This document shows positions 1 through 10,352 of a stretch of 64,000 nt of DNA, in pieces; position 1 is the first letter of the stretch; each line of letters begins with the position of its first letter. This DNA comes from Didymella arachidicola (taxonomy: Eukaryota > Ascomycota > Dothideomycetes > Pleosporales > Didymellaceae). The position numbers and the translations under genes are program-made. A model generated the notes under the pieces. The model was given only the letters and a program-made list of their open reading frames with translations, did not search any database and had not been told where the DNA came from. The DNA is taken from positions 62,001 through 126,000 of the forward strand of contig CM049991.1 in NCBI GenBank assembly GCA_016630955.3. Direction: 5' to 3'.

Positions 1-57
1 GTTGTTTTTTGATGTCAAGACACGACTATCAAGCTTGCAGATGCATCGGCCTCTGCA

Positions 58-1953
58 CTACTTTCCCTTTTGAGCGGCCGCGACGGCTTGGTGGATCGAG
101 TGGTCTATTCTCATCAAAGTGCCAGTTTGGGCATCATTGGGGCGATCCGCGTCCAATAAGGTTTTCCAGTGTATGCTGTAGTTATCGATTGTTGAACTTT
201 GAAGCTCACTGCCTCGGAATTGAAATTGTCGGGGAGTGTGTCGCGGTATCTCCTTCACCTTGGTCAGCGGTCCCTTCACAGTCTCCCGCTGTTGCACTTT
301 CCGCATCCGTTGTGGCAGACACGAGCTGCAGTACTCTTTCTCATCCTCACACTTGCACCGTGATATTTGGAGACTGAAACTCCATGTAAGTTCGCCCCTT
401 CGCATCCGTTTCTTGACTACCACTTCTGCGGTCACAAACGATAGATAATCCTCCCCAAACGCTCGGTGTTTGGCCCGAATGTAGTCGATACCTGTACTTG
501 GCGGCCGAGGTTGGACTTTGAGTTCATCTACCCAGTTGACCTTAAGTGCGACGGAAGCAGGCCGTTCGTTTCTCGAATGGTACATGACTGGACGGTTCTC
601 GTAGACCCCGAACACAGTAACGACGTTCTTGGGCTGGCACGATGGCGAAGTCATATGCACACAAGCTAGGCTGTCGCTGGGGATCGTAAAGTCGGACATA
701 TTGAAATCGAAATTATCGGTCTGAACCATGATTACCTCGCCGGGTGAGCTCAGGGAAACTCCAGTGACGCGGTAGTCGCTAACGCGGTCGAAACGCCCAA
801 CTTGGCACATCGAAATCGAAGGCTGAGCATGAGTATCTCGGTCGGTATTTAAGACTAAGTACATGCTCCTGACTCCACCAGTATGGCGTTCATAGTCGCG
901 AAGGTCGACTAGCGCCTTCCCGGGGGCTCTGCGATATTGATGGTTTGCGAGCCTCTCAAGTTTGATGCCGACGTTCTCGCCACGCTTATTCTGGCAATGA
1001 ATGAAGACGACACATTGAGTGTGACCTATTTCAACACACGGCAGAACTATTCTCAGGCCGTTGTTTGTGACTTCGTGGGTAAGGGCTTCCTCTGAGCGCG
1101 GGTCCTGAATCGGTCTGATTCCCGCGGAACCTTTGAAGCGTGCTGGTGAATCAGCGAGCACAGCAGAGCTCTGGTCTTCGGCCTCAGACATGGACGAGTG
1201 AGCCCAAGCAAATATGGTGTGCTCATTGCTCTTCCTGAGCAGCTCTAGCTGCAATCGATAGAATGCACGGTCGCCCTCACCGTAGAGCATGGTCATGTTT
1301 ATCGAAACAAGACCAAGGAGACAGTATGCCAAATCTTCTGTTCGCGTAGTCTTACGCCGTGAAGCCCAGCTAAATTTTGTCGCTATGCTGGCAGATTTGA
1401 TACGCCGGCGATCCTCAAGAAATTCCCGATCGATTCGTGTCGCCTGCTCTATCTGAGAAACTAGTCCCAACTTGGTACCGATAAGATTCCAGGACCTTGT
1501 GTAAAATTCTACGTGGTCAGGTGCCAGGAGTTCTTGCAAAGTCCAACCTCTCTCGAACCAAGCGGATTTCGCGAACTCGGAGACAGCGTGAGACTTCGGT
1601 CTCATGTTCAATTGAGAAGGGGGCTCGTCAGAGACATCTTGAAGGTATGCATAGCATATTGAGGCATCCCAGTAATACATATACATGGAGTTGATGGCTT
1701 CCGACAGTTCTGCGCTACTCCTCTTGTCGATACAACATGTGTCGACCCAGGCCCAGATGAATCCGTCTTCTTTGGCTTGCTCGCAGCATTTTGTAATCTT
1801 TTGGTAGCCTCCCATGACTGCGCAATGATCAGGATCGTTCATATCATCGAAGGAGACCTCCTCATCCCCCCATGTGTGAGAAAGTATGGCATATGGTGGC
1901 GGTTGGTTGTAGAATCTATGAAGAGTAACGGTAGGCGTGTGTAATAGCCACAT
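58..1953 (-). CDS. HET-domain (heterokaryon incompatibility) protein
   Basis: Single-exon gene of 631 aa. The N-terminus carries the classic HET start: a leading MWLLHT, then PPYAILSHTWGDEEVSF (about residues 18-34), a middle block with WVDTCCIDK followed by the 'SEAINSMYMYY' helix (about 68-95), and a C-terminal HET block WFERGWTLQELLAP (about 133-146). These are the three conserved HET blocks. The remaining ~400 residues are the usual variable effector region and show no domain I recognise. HET proteins in ascomycetes can trigger cell death when incompatible hyphae fuse, but most family members are untested. The start follows directly from the conserved N-terminus. No introns or lesions are visible. 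The photolyase gene follows upstream on the same strand. Confidence 0.9.
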   Translation of the reverse strand: MWLLHTPTVTLHRFYNQPPPYAILSHTWGDEEVSFDDMNDPDHCAVMGGYQKITKCCEQAKEDGFIWAWVDTCCIDKRSSAELSEAINSMYMYYWDASICYAYLQDVSDEPPSQLNMRPKSHAVSEFAKSAWFERGWTLQELLAPDHVEFYTRSWNLIGTKLGLVSQIEQATRIDREFLEDRRRIKSASIATKFSWASRRKTTRTEDLAYCLLGLVSINMTMLYGEGDRAFYRLQLELLRKSNEHTIFAWAHSSMSEAEDQSSAVLADSPARFKGSAGIRPIQDPRSEEALTHEVTNNGLRIVLPCVEIGHTQCVVFIHCQNKRGENVGIKLERLANHQYRRAPGKALVDLRDYERHTGGVRSMYLVLNTDRDTHAQPSISMCQVGRFDRVSDYRVTGVSLSSPGEVIMVQTDNFDFNMSDFTIPSDSLACVHMTSPSCQPKNVVTVFGVYENRPVMYHSRNERPASVALKVNWVDELKVQPRPPSTGIDYIRAKHRAFGEDYLSFVTAEVVVKKRMRRGELTWSFSLQISRCKCEDEKEYCSSCLPQRMRKVQQRETVKGPLTKVKEIPRHTPRQFQFRGSELQSSTIDNYSIHWKTLLDADRPNDAQTGTLMRIDHSIHQAVAAAQKGK

Positions 1954-2095
1954 GATGCAGAACGCAGGAAGTCACATAGGAAGATGTTGGGGATTGCGTG
2001 TGCGGGAGCGCAGTCAACATTTGTGTGGCAGCCTTGTTGACGTGTCACATGCATGTATAATGCGCCACCTGCGGGACATTTACCAATCAGGCCGC

Positions 2096-3886
2096 TCAAG
2101 GCTCGACACCCGACATATCATTCTTGAACCTCTCCATGCACCTCTGTTTCGTTTTCTTCCAGTTGACGTGCGGCTTCGGATACCCCAATTTCTCAAACTC
2201 TTCCTTACTCAGCCTCTCATACGGCGCAAAGATAGCCTTGCCCTCCACATCCTTCAGCTCAGGTACCCACTTGCGGATGTAATCGCCATCCGGATCATTG
2301 CGCTCAGCCTGACTGACAGGGTTGAACACAGTGTAGCTCGGCTCCCAGCCTTGCGTATTATTGCTCAGGTCCCAGTCGATGAGCGTCTCAGCGAAGTAGC
2401 GCTCGCCACGACGATAGTCAATGAGTAAATTGCAGTACAGATACGACGACACATTCATGCGCAGACGGTTGTGCATGTATGCCTCGTGATTGAGCTGCCG
2501 CATGCCCGCATCGATGAACGGCTCGCCCGTGGTGCCCTTATACCACTTCTCCCACCCCTCCTCGTCATCTTCCCATTGTACAAAGTCGAACTTCAAGTTC
2601 TGTGGTAGGTTCATCGAGGTATGTGGTGTCATCATCGTCGTCTGGCGGTACAGTTCGCGGAACACGATCTCGCGTACCCAGCTGTAGACTCCCGGCTTCG
2701 AGTGTCCTTCGGTGAAGTCGCTACTGCCACCGTTGTAGTCGCTGACTTTGCGCAGCGCTTCACGCACGCTGAACATGCCGGCGGAGAAGTACGCGCTCAT
2801 GCGGGACGTTGAGTCTTTCGCGGGGTTTGATCGAGTGGCTTTGTAGTTCTTGATTTGCTTCAAGAATGCATCCATGCGCTTTGCACCAGCTTTGTGACCG
2901 GCTGGCCAGAGCTTTCGGATGCGTTTCCTATCCTCTTCGCTCTCGAATTGCTTGTCTTTGCCTGGTGTTGGTGGCTTGGTGTCGAACAGGTCTTTAAGCT
3001 CCTTTGCAATTTTCTCGCTCTGTTTTTTGGGGTCGGGCCGTAGATCCAGCAGCTCTGGCTCTTCCTTGACAATGTCCAGCCACTTGCCAAAGTACGGTGT
3101 GAACACCTTCATTGGCTTGCCGTTGCCGGTCAACATAGTCCCGGGCTCTACCACCGTCTGGTCATGGTAAATTGAGACGTGAACATCGTTCCCAACCTGC
3201 TTGACCAGTTTGATGTCGCGACGCATCTCGTCGATCTCGTATTCGAAATTGCTAAACACATGGGACACATTGTGCTCCTTCAGCCAGTCGACCACGGTGG
3301 GAACGATCTTCTTGCGATCCTCACACTCCAGAAAGACAAATGGTATATTGACTTCTTTCAAGTCCTTCTGAATTATAGCAAGTCCCTCGCACATGAAGTC
3401 CATTCGTGCTGGGCTAGTGCCATGCCATGACTCGTCCGCCGCGCAATGCAAATACAAGCCCACGAGTGGCTTTTTCGAGTTATGCGCAAGCTCAGAAGCG
3501 TGGTGTAGTGCAGTGTTGTCCTGGATACGCATGTCTTTTGGATGGCACCACCATGCTACCATTGATACATCATTCTTCTCTTCTTGTGCACCTAGAGCCT
3601 CCTTCAGCTCATCATAAGGCAGGTTCTCGTCTACCTCCTTTGCGCGTTTGGTCGTGGTGTGACCAAGCTCATCACGTTCGTATGCGGTTCGCTTGGACAT
3701 TCTGGCTGCCTTCTCTGGTTGTTTGGAATTCAGTCGTGTCGCGTGCTTCACTACTTGAGCTTTTGTTGTCGCGAAACAACACGGGACTCTTTGAAAACGT
3801 GATATACGCTCGATTGTGACTGATAAAAGTCGTCTAGAAAGAAGCATCGATGCGGGACGGGGACTAGAAAGTAGACATTCTTGCAC
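2096..3886 (-). CDS. phr1: CPD photolyase / cryptochrome family protein (class I type)
   Basis: Single-exon ORF of 596 aa. The N-terminal antenna domain begins near residue 105 (VAWWCHPKDMRIQDNTAL corresponds to the WFRxDLRxxDN start of the family). The FAD-binding half contains MSAYFSAGMFSVREALR, GVYSWVREIVFRELYR, EPFIDAGMRQL, MHNRLRMNVSSYL and the C-terminal RKWVPEL. It should split UV-induced cyclobutane pyrimidine dimers using blue light. The first Met (3886) gives an arginine-rich, mitochondrial-looking leader (MLLSRRLLSVTIERISR from M14), while Met63 (about 3700) starts the soluble form, so dual targeting is possible. The active-site loop after SNN is much shorter than in the bacterial family (see findings). 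It is divergent from the alkaline phosphatase gene. Confidence 0.85.
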   Translation of the reverse strand: MQECLLSSPRPASMLLSRRLLSVTIERISRFQRVPCCFATTKAQVVKHATRLNSKQPEKAARMSKRTAYERDELGHTTTKRAKEVDENLPYDELKEALGAQEEKNDVSMVAWWCHPKDMRIQDNTALHHASELAHNSKKPLVGLYLHCAADESWHGTSPARMDFMCEGLAIIQKDLKEVNIPFVFLECEDRKKIVPTVVDWLKEHNVSHVFSNFEYEIDEMRRDIKLVKQVGNDVHVSIYHDQTVVEPGTMLTGNGKPMKVFTPYFGKWLDIVKEEPELLDLRPDPKKQSEKIAKELKDLFDTKPPTPGKDKQFESEEDRKRIRKLWPAGHKAGAKRMDAFLKQIKNYKATRSNPAKDSTSRMSAYFSAGMFSVREALRKVSDYNGGSSDFTEGHSKPGVYSWVREIVFRELYRQTTMMTPHTSMNLPQNLKFDFVQWEDDEEGWEKWYKGTTGEPFIDAGMRQLNHEAYMHNRLRMNVSSYLYCNLLIDYRRGERYFAETLIDWDLSNNTQGWEPSYTVFNPVSQAERNDPDGDYIRKWVPELKDVEGKAIFAPYERLSKEEFEKLGYPKPHVNWKKTKQRCMERFKNDMSGVEP

Positions 3887-4931
3887 ATAGCGGACGCGAC
3901 AGCTTGAGAAAGCTGAGTGGTGACGTCGTTCGTTGACCTTATCTGAGGCAACCTAACCGATTCAGGTACAAACCTTGACGGCGAGTTTGCATCGAACAAC
4001 GCGGTCCGTCTCTCAATCAAGATGCACGATCTGTGGGGTACCTGGTTCCTGCAGAAGTTCGCGGATGTATGGCGATCATCTTGATAGCTGTCAGCGTTTT
4101 AGAGTTCGACTCAGTTCGAGATGGTGCAAAGGCTGCCAGGGTGCTGCGGCACCCCGCGGCCCTGCCCTGGACAGGGCAAATACGTGAACCCCAGGGTTCA
4201 TGATGCTCGGGATAGGTAGCGTCCCCATTGTTAGATTAGTCGCGGCAGATATGGGAGTCAGTGCGATACGCGCGGTTTAGATTCATGAACACTCATCTCA
4301 CACGGCAAATGTTGGGGTTCGCGGTGCGCAGGAGCGGTCGAGGGCACGGTCGCACCTGCGACCACCATTCACCATCGTCATCGAAGTGAACGATATTCCT
4401 GCATTCCTCGCGCGGCCAACATCCGAATCGAAGCTCTTGCCAAAATCTTGTTCCCTTCTGCGTCCATATCATGTCCAATAGTCCTTCGTTCCGAGGCACA
4501 CCCTGGACGCGTTCACTGTACTGCATTGCCAAGAACGCCTGCGCTCTTGGCAGAGCAACGTGACTGACAGCGGAGTTCTCATTCGCTGTGGGGCACATGG
4601 ACATGTACAACCCGCCTCAAAACAACGTGGGAGCTTTGCGTCTCAACCTGGATCAGGCAGCTCGTATGATGGTAGTGGCTTGTAACTTAAGCCCACAGCA
4701 GCCTACGGCAGCGGGACAGGACCTGGCGTGGCAGTTGCGGAGTTGATCTTGAGCAGTCACAGGGCCGCAATATCGCACGTTGAACGCCAAGTATAGTTGA
4801 CCGACCCGTCTACAGGAAAGGCATCCAGCCCATGGGTGTAGCTGTGGACCCTGGCAGGTTGGTAGCTCCCATGCAGTGAACTATCCCAAGATTGTGAGGA
4901 GCTCTGAATGCAGGACCGAACTTTTGGGAGC

Positions 4932-4937
4932 TATAAA
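4932..4937 (+). promoter_or_regulatory. TATA box of the alkaline phosphatase gene
   Basis: TATAAA lies 82 bp before the ATG at 5019, a reasonable distance for a short fungal 5' leader. The rest of the 3887-5018 divergent intergenic region holds no recognisable gene. It contains a short perfect inverted repeat (TGCCCTG-GA-CAGGGCA, about 4163-4178) of unknown meaning. Confidence 0.5.
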
Positions 4938-5018
4938 GCCTGGCCCTGCAAATCCCGGGGGACGATATCGCACCTCTCCAGAGTTCTGTGTATCACCTAG
5001 TTCTCCGTAGTACTCGCC

Positions 5019-7208
5019 ATGAAGTCCACAACAACGATTGGTGCTGCAGCTGCCCTGCTCGTGGGTACTGTGTCTGCGCAGAGCTTCCGCCGTCTTGGAG
5101 CTTGCCCAACGCTCGGTAAGATCACAATCTCCGAACCCAGACTTAGCTGCTAACAAAGTCACAGGTTGCGTCTTCCCTCCCGATCAGTGAGTGTGGCCGT
5201 TGATACAGCTTCTGATAAGCTTGTGCTAAGCAATTGACCACAGGGCGGACTTCCTGGCTGGCCAATACTTCGACATCCGTCTCGAGGTCCACCAGCCTAC
5301 CAACGGATCCGAAGCCATTGGACTGCCTTTGGATGAGAAATTCACCTTCTCGATCACCAAGAATGGCAAGGCTGCACCAGTCACCGACTACTTCAAGATT
5401 CAAGAGCCTAAGCTTGAGAAGTGGAACTTCACTTATTATGAAGGTGAGTACTCCGAACAATCGCCGAAAATAGCTTGGAACGCAATTGACAACAGTTAGA
5501 CCTCTTCGCTCGCGATGCGAATAAGCCCAGCTTCGTCAACGTTGCCGCCAAAGCCTACCGCCGTGTTGCTCTCTACGAGCCTGGCGAGTACACCGCTACC
5601 CTTAACTACAACAACGGCAGCAAGACCGAGGCGACCTGGCAAGTCCGCGACTTGGCCGAGGAGCGCAAGACCAAGAATATCATCCTCTTCATTGGAGATG
5701 GTATGACCACCAACATGATCACGGCTGCACGCCTGATCGGTCACAAGAGCATCAACGGAAAGTACCAGACGACCATGGCTATGGACAAGTTCCCCGTGCT
5801 CGGTCACCAGATGACCCACTCCATTGACAGCTTCATCACCGACTCTGCCAACTCTGCTGCGGCTCTTAACACTGGTCACAAGAGCACAGTCAACTGCTTG
5901 AACGTCTACGCTGATTCAAGCAAGAACGCGTTTGACGACCCCAAGGTCGAGACCATTGCTGAGATGTTCCACCGTCTAACTGGCGGTCACATTGGTATTG
6001 TCTCTACTGCTTATATCGCCGATGCTACCCCGGCTGCGCTTGTTTCGCACACCCGTAACCGCGGCGAGTATGGCGCCATTGTCGACACCTACCTGAACGG
6101 CGTCCAGAACTACACCTGGACCAACGTTCCCGTCGATGTCATCTTCGGTGGTGGTGCCGAGCAGTTCTACCCGCCTTCGCTCGGTGGCGTCACCTACCAG
6201 GGCAAGGACTACTACCAGGAGTTCGCGAAGAAGGACTACCAAATCATCCAGAACCGCACTGCTCTGCTGTCTGCGAAGAACACAGAGAAGGCCTTAGGTA
6301 TCTTCACCACCTCCAACATGGCTAAGTGGCTCGACCGCAACGTCTACCGCCAGAACTTGAACCAGTCGCTCTCCCCTGCTGGTGACAAGAAGCCCGCTCT
6401 CGACCAGCCCGGTCTCAAGGAGATGACCCTCAAGGCTATTGACATCCTCGAGGCCCGCTCCGGCGACAAGGGCTGGTTCCTCATGTCCGAAGGTACGTAG
6501 CTGTCCATTCGTCGTTTACTTATGCCAACTAACCATACTATAGCTGCCTCCATCGACAAGATGATGCACGTGCTCGACTACGACCGCGCCCTCGGCGAAC
6601 TCCTCGAGCTCGACGACACCATCAAAGCCACCATCGCAAAACTAAACTCCACAAACTGCCTCAAAGAAACCCTCGTCCTAGTCACCGCCGACCACGGCCA
6701 CGGCTTCGATGTCATGGGCTCCGTCGACACCCACTACCTCGCCGCGCAAAACACCGACCGCAAGCGCCGCGAAGCCGTCGGCGTCTACGAGCGCTCCGGC
6801 CTCAGCCAGTACGCCAACACAGGCAACCTAACTTACACCGACTCCAACTTCCCCTCGACCTGGGACCCGCGGTACACGCTCTTCCAGGGCCTGATGGCCG
6901 ACCCCGACCGTCGCGAGAACTGGTCTGTGCGCAAGTCTGGCCCTCGCGTGCCTGCTACGGAGCAAGTCAAGGGCGACGAAGACTTCTACGTGAATCCCAA
7001 GGAGCCTGTTGGCATTACGCTGAACGGCACATTGCCGATTGAGAATGACCAGGGTGTGCATTCGCTTACCGATGTCCCTGTGTTCGCTATGGGCCCGTGC
7101 CAGGAGTTGTTTGGCGGAGTGTACAACAGCATTGATATCTTTTATGGGATGGCTGAGTGCTTTGGGTTGGCTAAGGGAAGCCCGGGTGCTAACAGCACGA
7201 AGTACTAG
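5019..7208 (+). CDS. secreted alkaline phosphatase
   Basis: Five exons: 5019-5115, 5165-5186, 5244-5443, 5500-6492 and 6544-7208. All introns are GT-AG of 49-57 bp, and the joined frame gives 658 aa. It starts with a signal peptide (a charged start, then GAAAALLVGTVSA, cleavage before QSFRR). Alkaline phosphatase signatures are present in order: IILFIGDGM (metal-binding Asp), TDSANSAAALNTGHKS (nucleophile Ser), ASIDKMMH (Asp-Lys-x-x-His, like the E. coli type with Lys in place of the mammalian His), VTADHGHGFD (Asp-His metal ligands) and GVHSLTDVPVFA (last His ligand). It hydrolyses phosphate monoesters outside the cell or in the vacuole. A TATA box sits 82 bp upstream. It is divergent from the photolyase. 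Confidence 0.92.
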
Positions 7209-7630
7209 ACGTGCTGCTGAAGAGAAAAATTGGTGATGATTGATGAGTAATGATGTTGTAGAGTAGATATAGGGGAACTGTAAATGTAATGAGTATTGCA
7301 TACTTTACTGTGCGGCTGAATGACTTGCAATGCGGTGATGGTATCAAAGAGAGCTGCGAGAGGTTCTCCTAGTAGATTAAAGTACCGCAGTAACATCGCA
7401 GCGGGGATTTGAGAACTGGATCATTTGTGCTGTCAGTGTCATCTTAGCGCAGCCAAACTCGAAGCATGGCATGGAGCAGACTTGAGCGTGCTCGACTCAA
7501 TATTACAGTAAATCAAACTCTGTTGTAGCCATCAATATGTATCAATGTGTCTGATCTAATCTATCTCCGCACCATACTGGGTATCTCAATCTGGTCTCTC
7601 TTTCTCCCCTCCAACATTTCTCCACTTCCT

Positions 7631-8518
7631 TCAGAGGTCCTGATTAATGAGTGCCGCACTGTCACAGATATCGCCCGTGTTCGTTACCCTGAACTGCGTC
7701 TGTCCGGCCACCGTCGTGTTACTCGTAGTGTACCCAAAGCAATGCCCGCCCTCCCAATCGTTACGCTTATCAAACGTGTTGCGCCAGCACACGCTATTGC
7801 ATAGCGGGTCTGTCCCGGTCCTGATCCCCGTGGCGTTGGCGCGGTTGTAGCTTGCACATTTGTCGATGCATTCGTTGAGCGTGCTGAACACGCCTTGAAC
7901 GGCGGTTGCGACGCCGTTGATGTTGGTGTTTGCGTTATTGCAAAGCTTGCGGTACTGATACGATGTCGATCCGTAGGTCACGCTGTAGAGCGTGTCGTTC
8001 GAGGAGGGGCAGTCGCGGTAGAGGGTGGGAACGGCGCTGTTGCTGGGGCCGACGATGGTGCTTGTTGAAATCACGACGGTGGAGGATGGTATCGGTGTTG
8101 ACGAGGATGGCGGGGCTGTGGAAGAGGATTGCGCAAGAGATTGTGTGGCTCCTGAGGTGATGTCGCTATTGCTGTTGCTGTTGCTATTGCTGTTGCTGTT
8201 GCTGTTGCTGTCGCTCGGGCTCTTGCTCGATTCATTCGACGACTTTGATGCGAGTGCGCCGCCCACTCCTCCGCCGACTGCTGCAGCGACAATGACAAGC
8301 GCAACGCCCAGCAAGATCCAGAAGGTCCTCTTGCGCAGACCACATATCGTTTGCGGTGCTGCTTGTTCGTATTCGGCACTCTCGTACGCAATCTTGTTCG
8401 TGTCTGTTCCGGCGCTGAGGACCGCTTCAGGGGAGTTGTCGGTCGGCGCCTGGTACGCGTATTTGTGGGTATCAGTGGGAGCGACAACCTCGAGATCAGA
8501 ATGCGGCTGCGACGCCAT
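7631..8518 (-). CDS. single-pass membrane protein with Ser/Asn repeat and cysteine-rich outer domain
   Basis: Single-exon ORF of 295 aa with no family name I can assign. Layout: a hydrophilic cytoplasmic N-terminus of about 65 residues ending in LRKRTF, one transmembrane helix (about 68-92, WILLGVALVIVAAAVGGGVGG), a Ser/Asn dipeptide repeat and Ser/Thr/Pro-rich stalk, then an extracellular domain of about 120 residues with regularly spaced cysteines (YRDCPSSNDTLYSV, CIDKCASYN, CNSVCWRNTF, GGHCFGYT). The domain recalls small fungal cysteine-rich or PAN-like surface modules. This topology (short tail, one helix, glycosylated stalk, cysteine-rich head) suits a wall sensor or surface protein, but that is inference. 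Confidence 0.75.
   Translation of the reverse strand: MASQPHSDLEVVAPTDTHKYAYQAPTDNSPEAVLSAGTDTNKIAYESAEYEQAAPQTICGLRKRTFWILLGVALVIVAAAVGGGVGGALASKSSNESSKSPSDSNSNSNSNSNSNSNSDITSGATQSLAQSSSTAPPSSSTPIPSSTVVISTSTIVGPSNSAVPTLYRDCPSSNDTLYSVTYGSTSYQYRKLCNNANTNINGVATAVQGVFSTLNECIDKCASYNRANATGIRTGTDPLCNSVCWRNTFDKRNDWEGGHCFGYTTSNTTVAGQTQFRVTNTGDICDSAALINQDL
8164..8212 (-). repeat. hexanucleotide microsatellite coding for (Ser-Asn)n
   Basis: Near-perfect tandem copies of a GCTGTT-type unit inside the membrane-protein gene encode an alternating Ser-Asn tract of about 16-18 residues. Repeats of this kind change length by slippage, so the stalk length may vary between strains. Confidence 0.8.
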
Positions 8519-8596
8519 TTTGAAGTTTCAGAGGTTTGCTTCGAGTTGACAAGATGCCTCAGGAGCTTGTCATCTGCGTGGCATGTCGTAATTTAG

Positions 8597-9368
8597 CTTA
8601 TCTTTACTGATTCTGTGGCCCCCGACTTGCGCTCGTGTTTGGGGGCCAAAAGCCACATCGTGGAAATGGAGTCCGCAAATCGACTGTAGTTGCGTCTGTC
8701 ATATCTTGAAAGGTAACTGTATCATCGTTTTTACAAAAGAAAGCATTTTGATGCATGAGCAAAGTGTGGTAGCTGATGCATGATTTTCTGAACATGTTTG
8801 GTTAGTGGTTCAAAGTCTGGAAAGAACGCAACCACAAACAAGTGGTGCACCGAAGACCAACCAGCAATGCACACTGCCAACATTGCCAACACTCCCAACA
8901 CTCACGTCTACGTGACATGCCTGCGGAGAAACCGAACATGGGATTAGCGCAAGATTCCGTACGCATCTACAATCGCATGCGCCTTCATCGACGTTCAAAG
9001 GAGTATTAATGATTGTCCAGGGACGCGAGCACATGCTGAGGACGTTGCAATCGACCTAGATAGTACATGACGGCTCCCAGTTAGTAGCATATCGGAGCAT
9101 TGTGCAAGGTGTAGGCTTTGTTAAATTATTATGGATGTCTATTGCTAGTATAAAGGTGTATCACGCCATCGTAATCTTCGTAACTGCGCTCAGCAGCTAT
9201 CTCCTCCCCTCGCCAGCGATTGAAGTACCCGAATCGGTCTCCAACATAGCCTTGTTGTAACGGCTCTACCCACGGCCATCCTAAGAGCCAGCCTGGCGCA
9301 TACGGAGGCTTCCATGGGTACCGGAATTGCTCATCCAGCCCAATGAGGCGGCTGTACGGGTAGAAATT
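8597..9368. other. intergenic, no gene recognised
   Basis: Region between two minus-strand genes. Only short overlapping frames without coding character are visible. It should hold the promoter of the membrane-protein gene and the 3' end of the EI24-type gene. Confidence 0.5.
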
Positions 9369-10352
9369 CTACAACTCTTGTTTCCTTGCCTCTGCTGCCT
9401 GGTTACGCAAACTGGGTGCAGTCGTCTTCTGACCGCTGGCATCACGGTTCTCCATATCTGCGGCCCAGAGTGCAGCACCGACGGTGTTCGTGAAGGAGAA
9501 GAGGATGCCGGCAATGGGTACCATCTCGAGGAGGACGGCCGGTATACCAAAGCTACTGGGGTCAGCTGAGAGATGAAGAAGAAACAATACAAGTACATAC
9601 CTTGCATAAGCGGCCTTGCGACGCTCCACAAACTGGTCCTGCTCCTTCGTATTCATCTGCTTGAGCTGGAAGTAGCGGGCATGCGCAGTGGGGCCAAACT
9701 TGCGTCCCTGCAGGATCACGAACATAACGGTACCTACGATAGGGATGAAATTGAGCGGGAGGTACATGAAGTAGCGGATGATGGCGCCGGGAGTGAACTT
9801 CGCAAAGGGCTTGGTTGCAAGCTTGCCCAGCTTTGCAATCGGGTCACCACCAGACTTCACGGCGCGCTCCTTCGCAACTAGAGTGGTCATATCGCGCGAC
9901 ATGAGCGTACCATCAAAGGTGTCGATGAGCGCATCATCGATGAGGAAATTCTTGCTCAGGACATTGAAAATGGTTGAGCTCTCGCTGAGTACAAGCAGAC
10001 AGGTCGTGACAAAGGCGAGGGGCCCATTGAAGATAGCGAGGACGGCGGCTTGTGGCACGTATGTCACCACAAACATGAGCACCGTCACACCCAAACCAAG
10101 GGAGATTGTGGGGATCAGCTTTGCGGCGAGTGGACGCCATAAGGCACGGTGGGTGAAGAAATACGCGATGCCCTATACGTGTCAATCCTTGTTCAGATGA
10201 AGATCTATGTGCTGCCATACCTTGAACGGATACAGGTACGCGCCGGAACGCACGGCATCGTTTGCCAGGTTGCTGGCCTGATTGAAGTCCTCCTGCGCAA
10301 CTTGCCGGACCTTGTCTTGCACCTTTGCCGCCGCTGATTTTCGCTCTGACAT
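9369..10352 (-). CDS. EI24/RRT8-type multi-pass membrane protein (outer spore wall protein family)
   Basis: Three exons on the minus strand: 10221-10352, 9601-10172 and 9369-9555. Introns are 48 and 45 bp with GT-AG ends, and the product is 296 aa. After a charged N-terminus (MSERKSAAAKVQDK) come several membrane segments (LGLGVTVLMFVVTYVPQAA, FVTTCLLVLSE, YFMYLPLNFIPIVGTVMFVIL, LLEMVPIAGILFSFTNTVGAALWA). The family-typical FLIDDALIDTFDGTLM block sits between them. The pattern matches fungal EI24-domain proteins that include yeast Rrt8/Lds proteins, associated with lipid droplets and the outer spore wall. Its role here is inferred only from family. Confidence 0.8.

Noticed and set aside
4163..4178. 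Perfect 7-bp inverted repeat between photolyase and alkaline phosphatase genes
   Set aside because: Short palindromes of this size are expected by chance in 64 kb. There is no second copy nearby and no known operator match.
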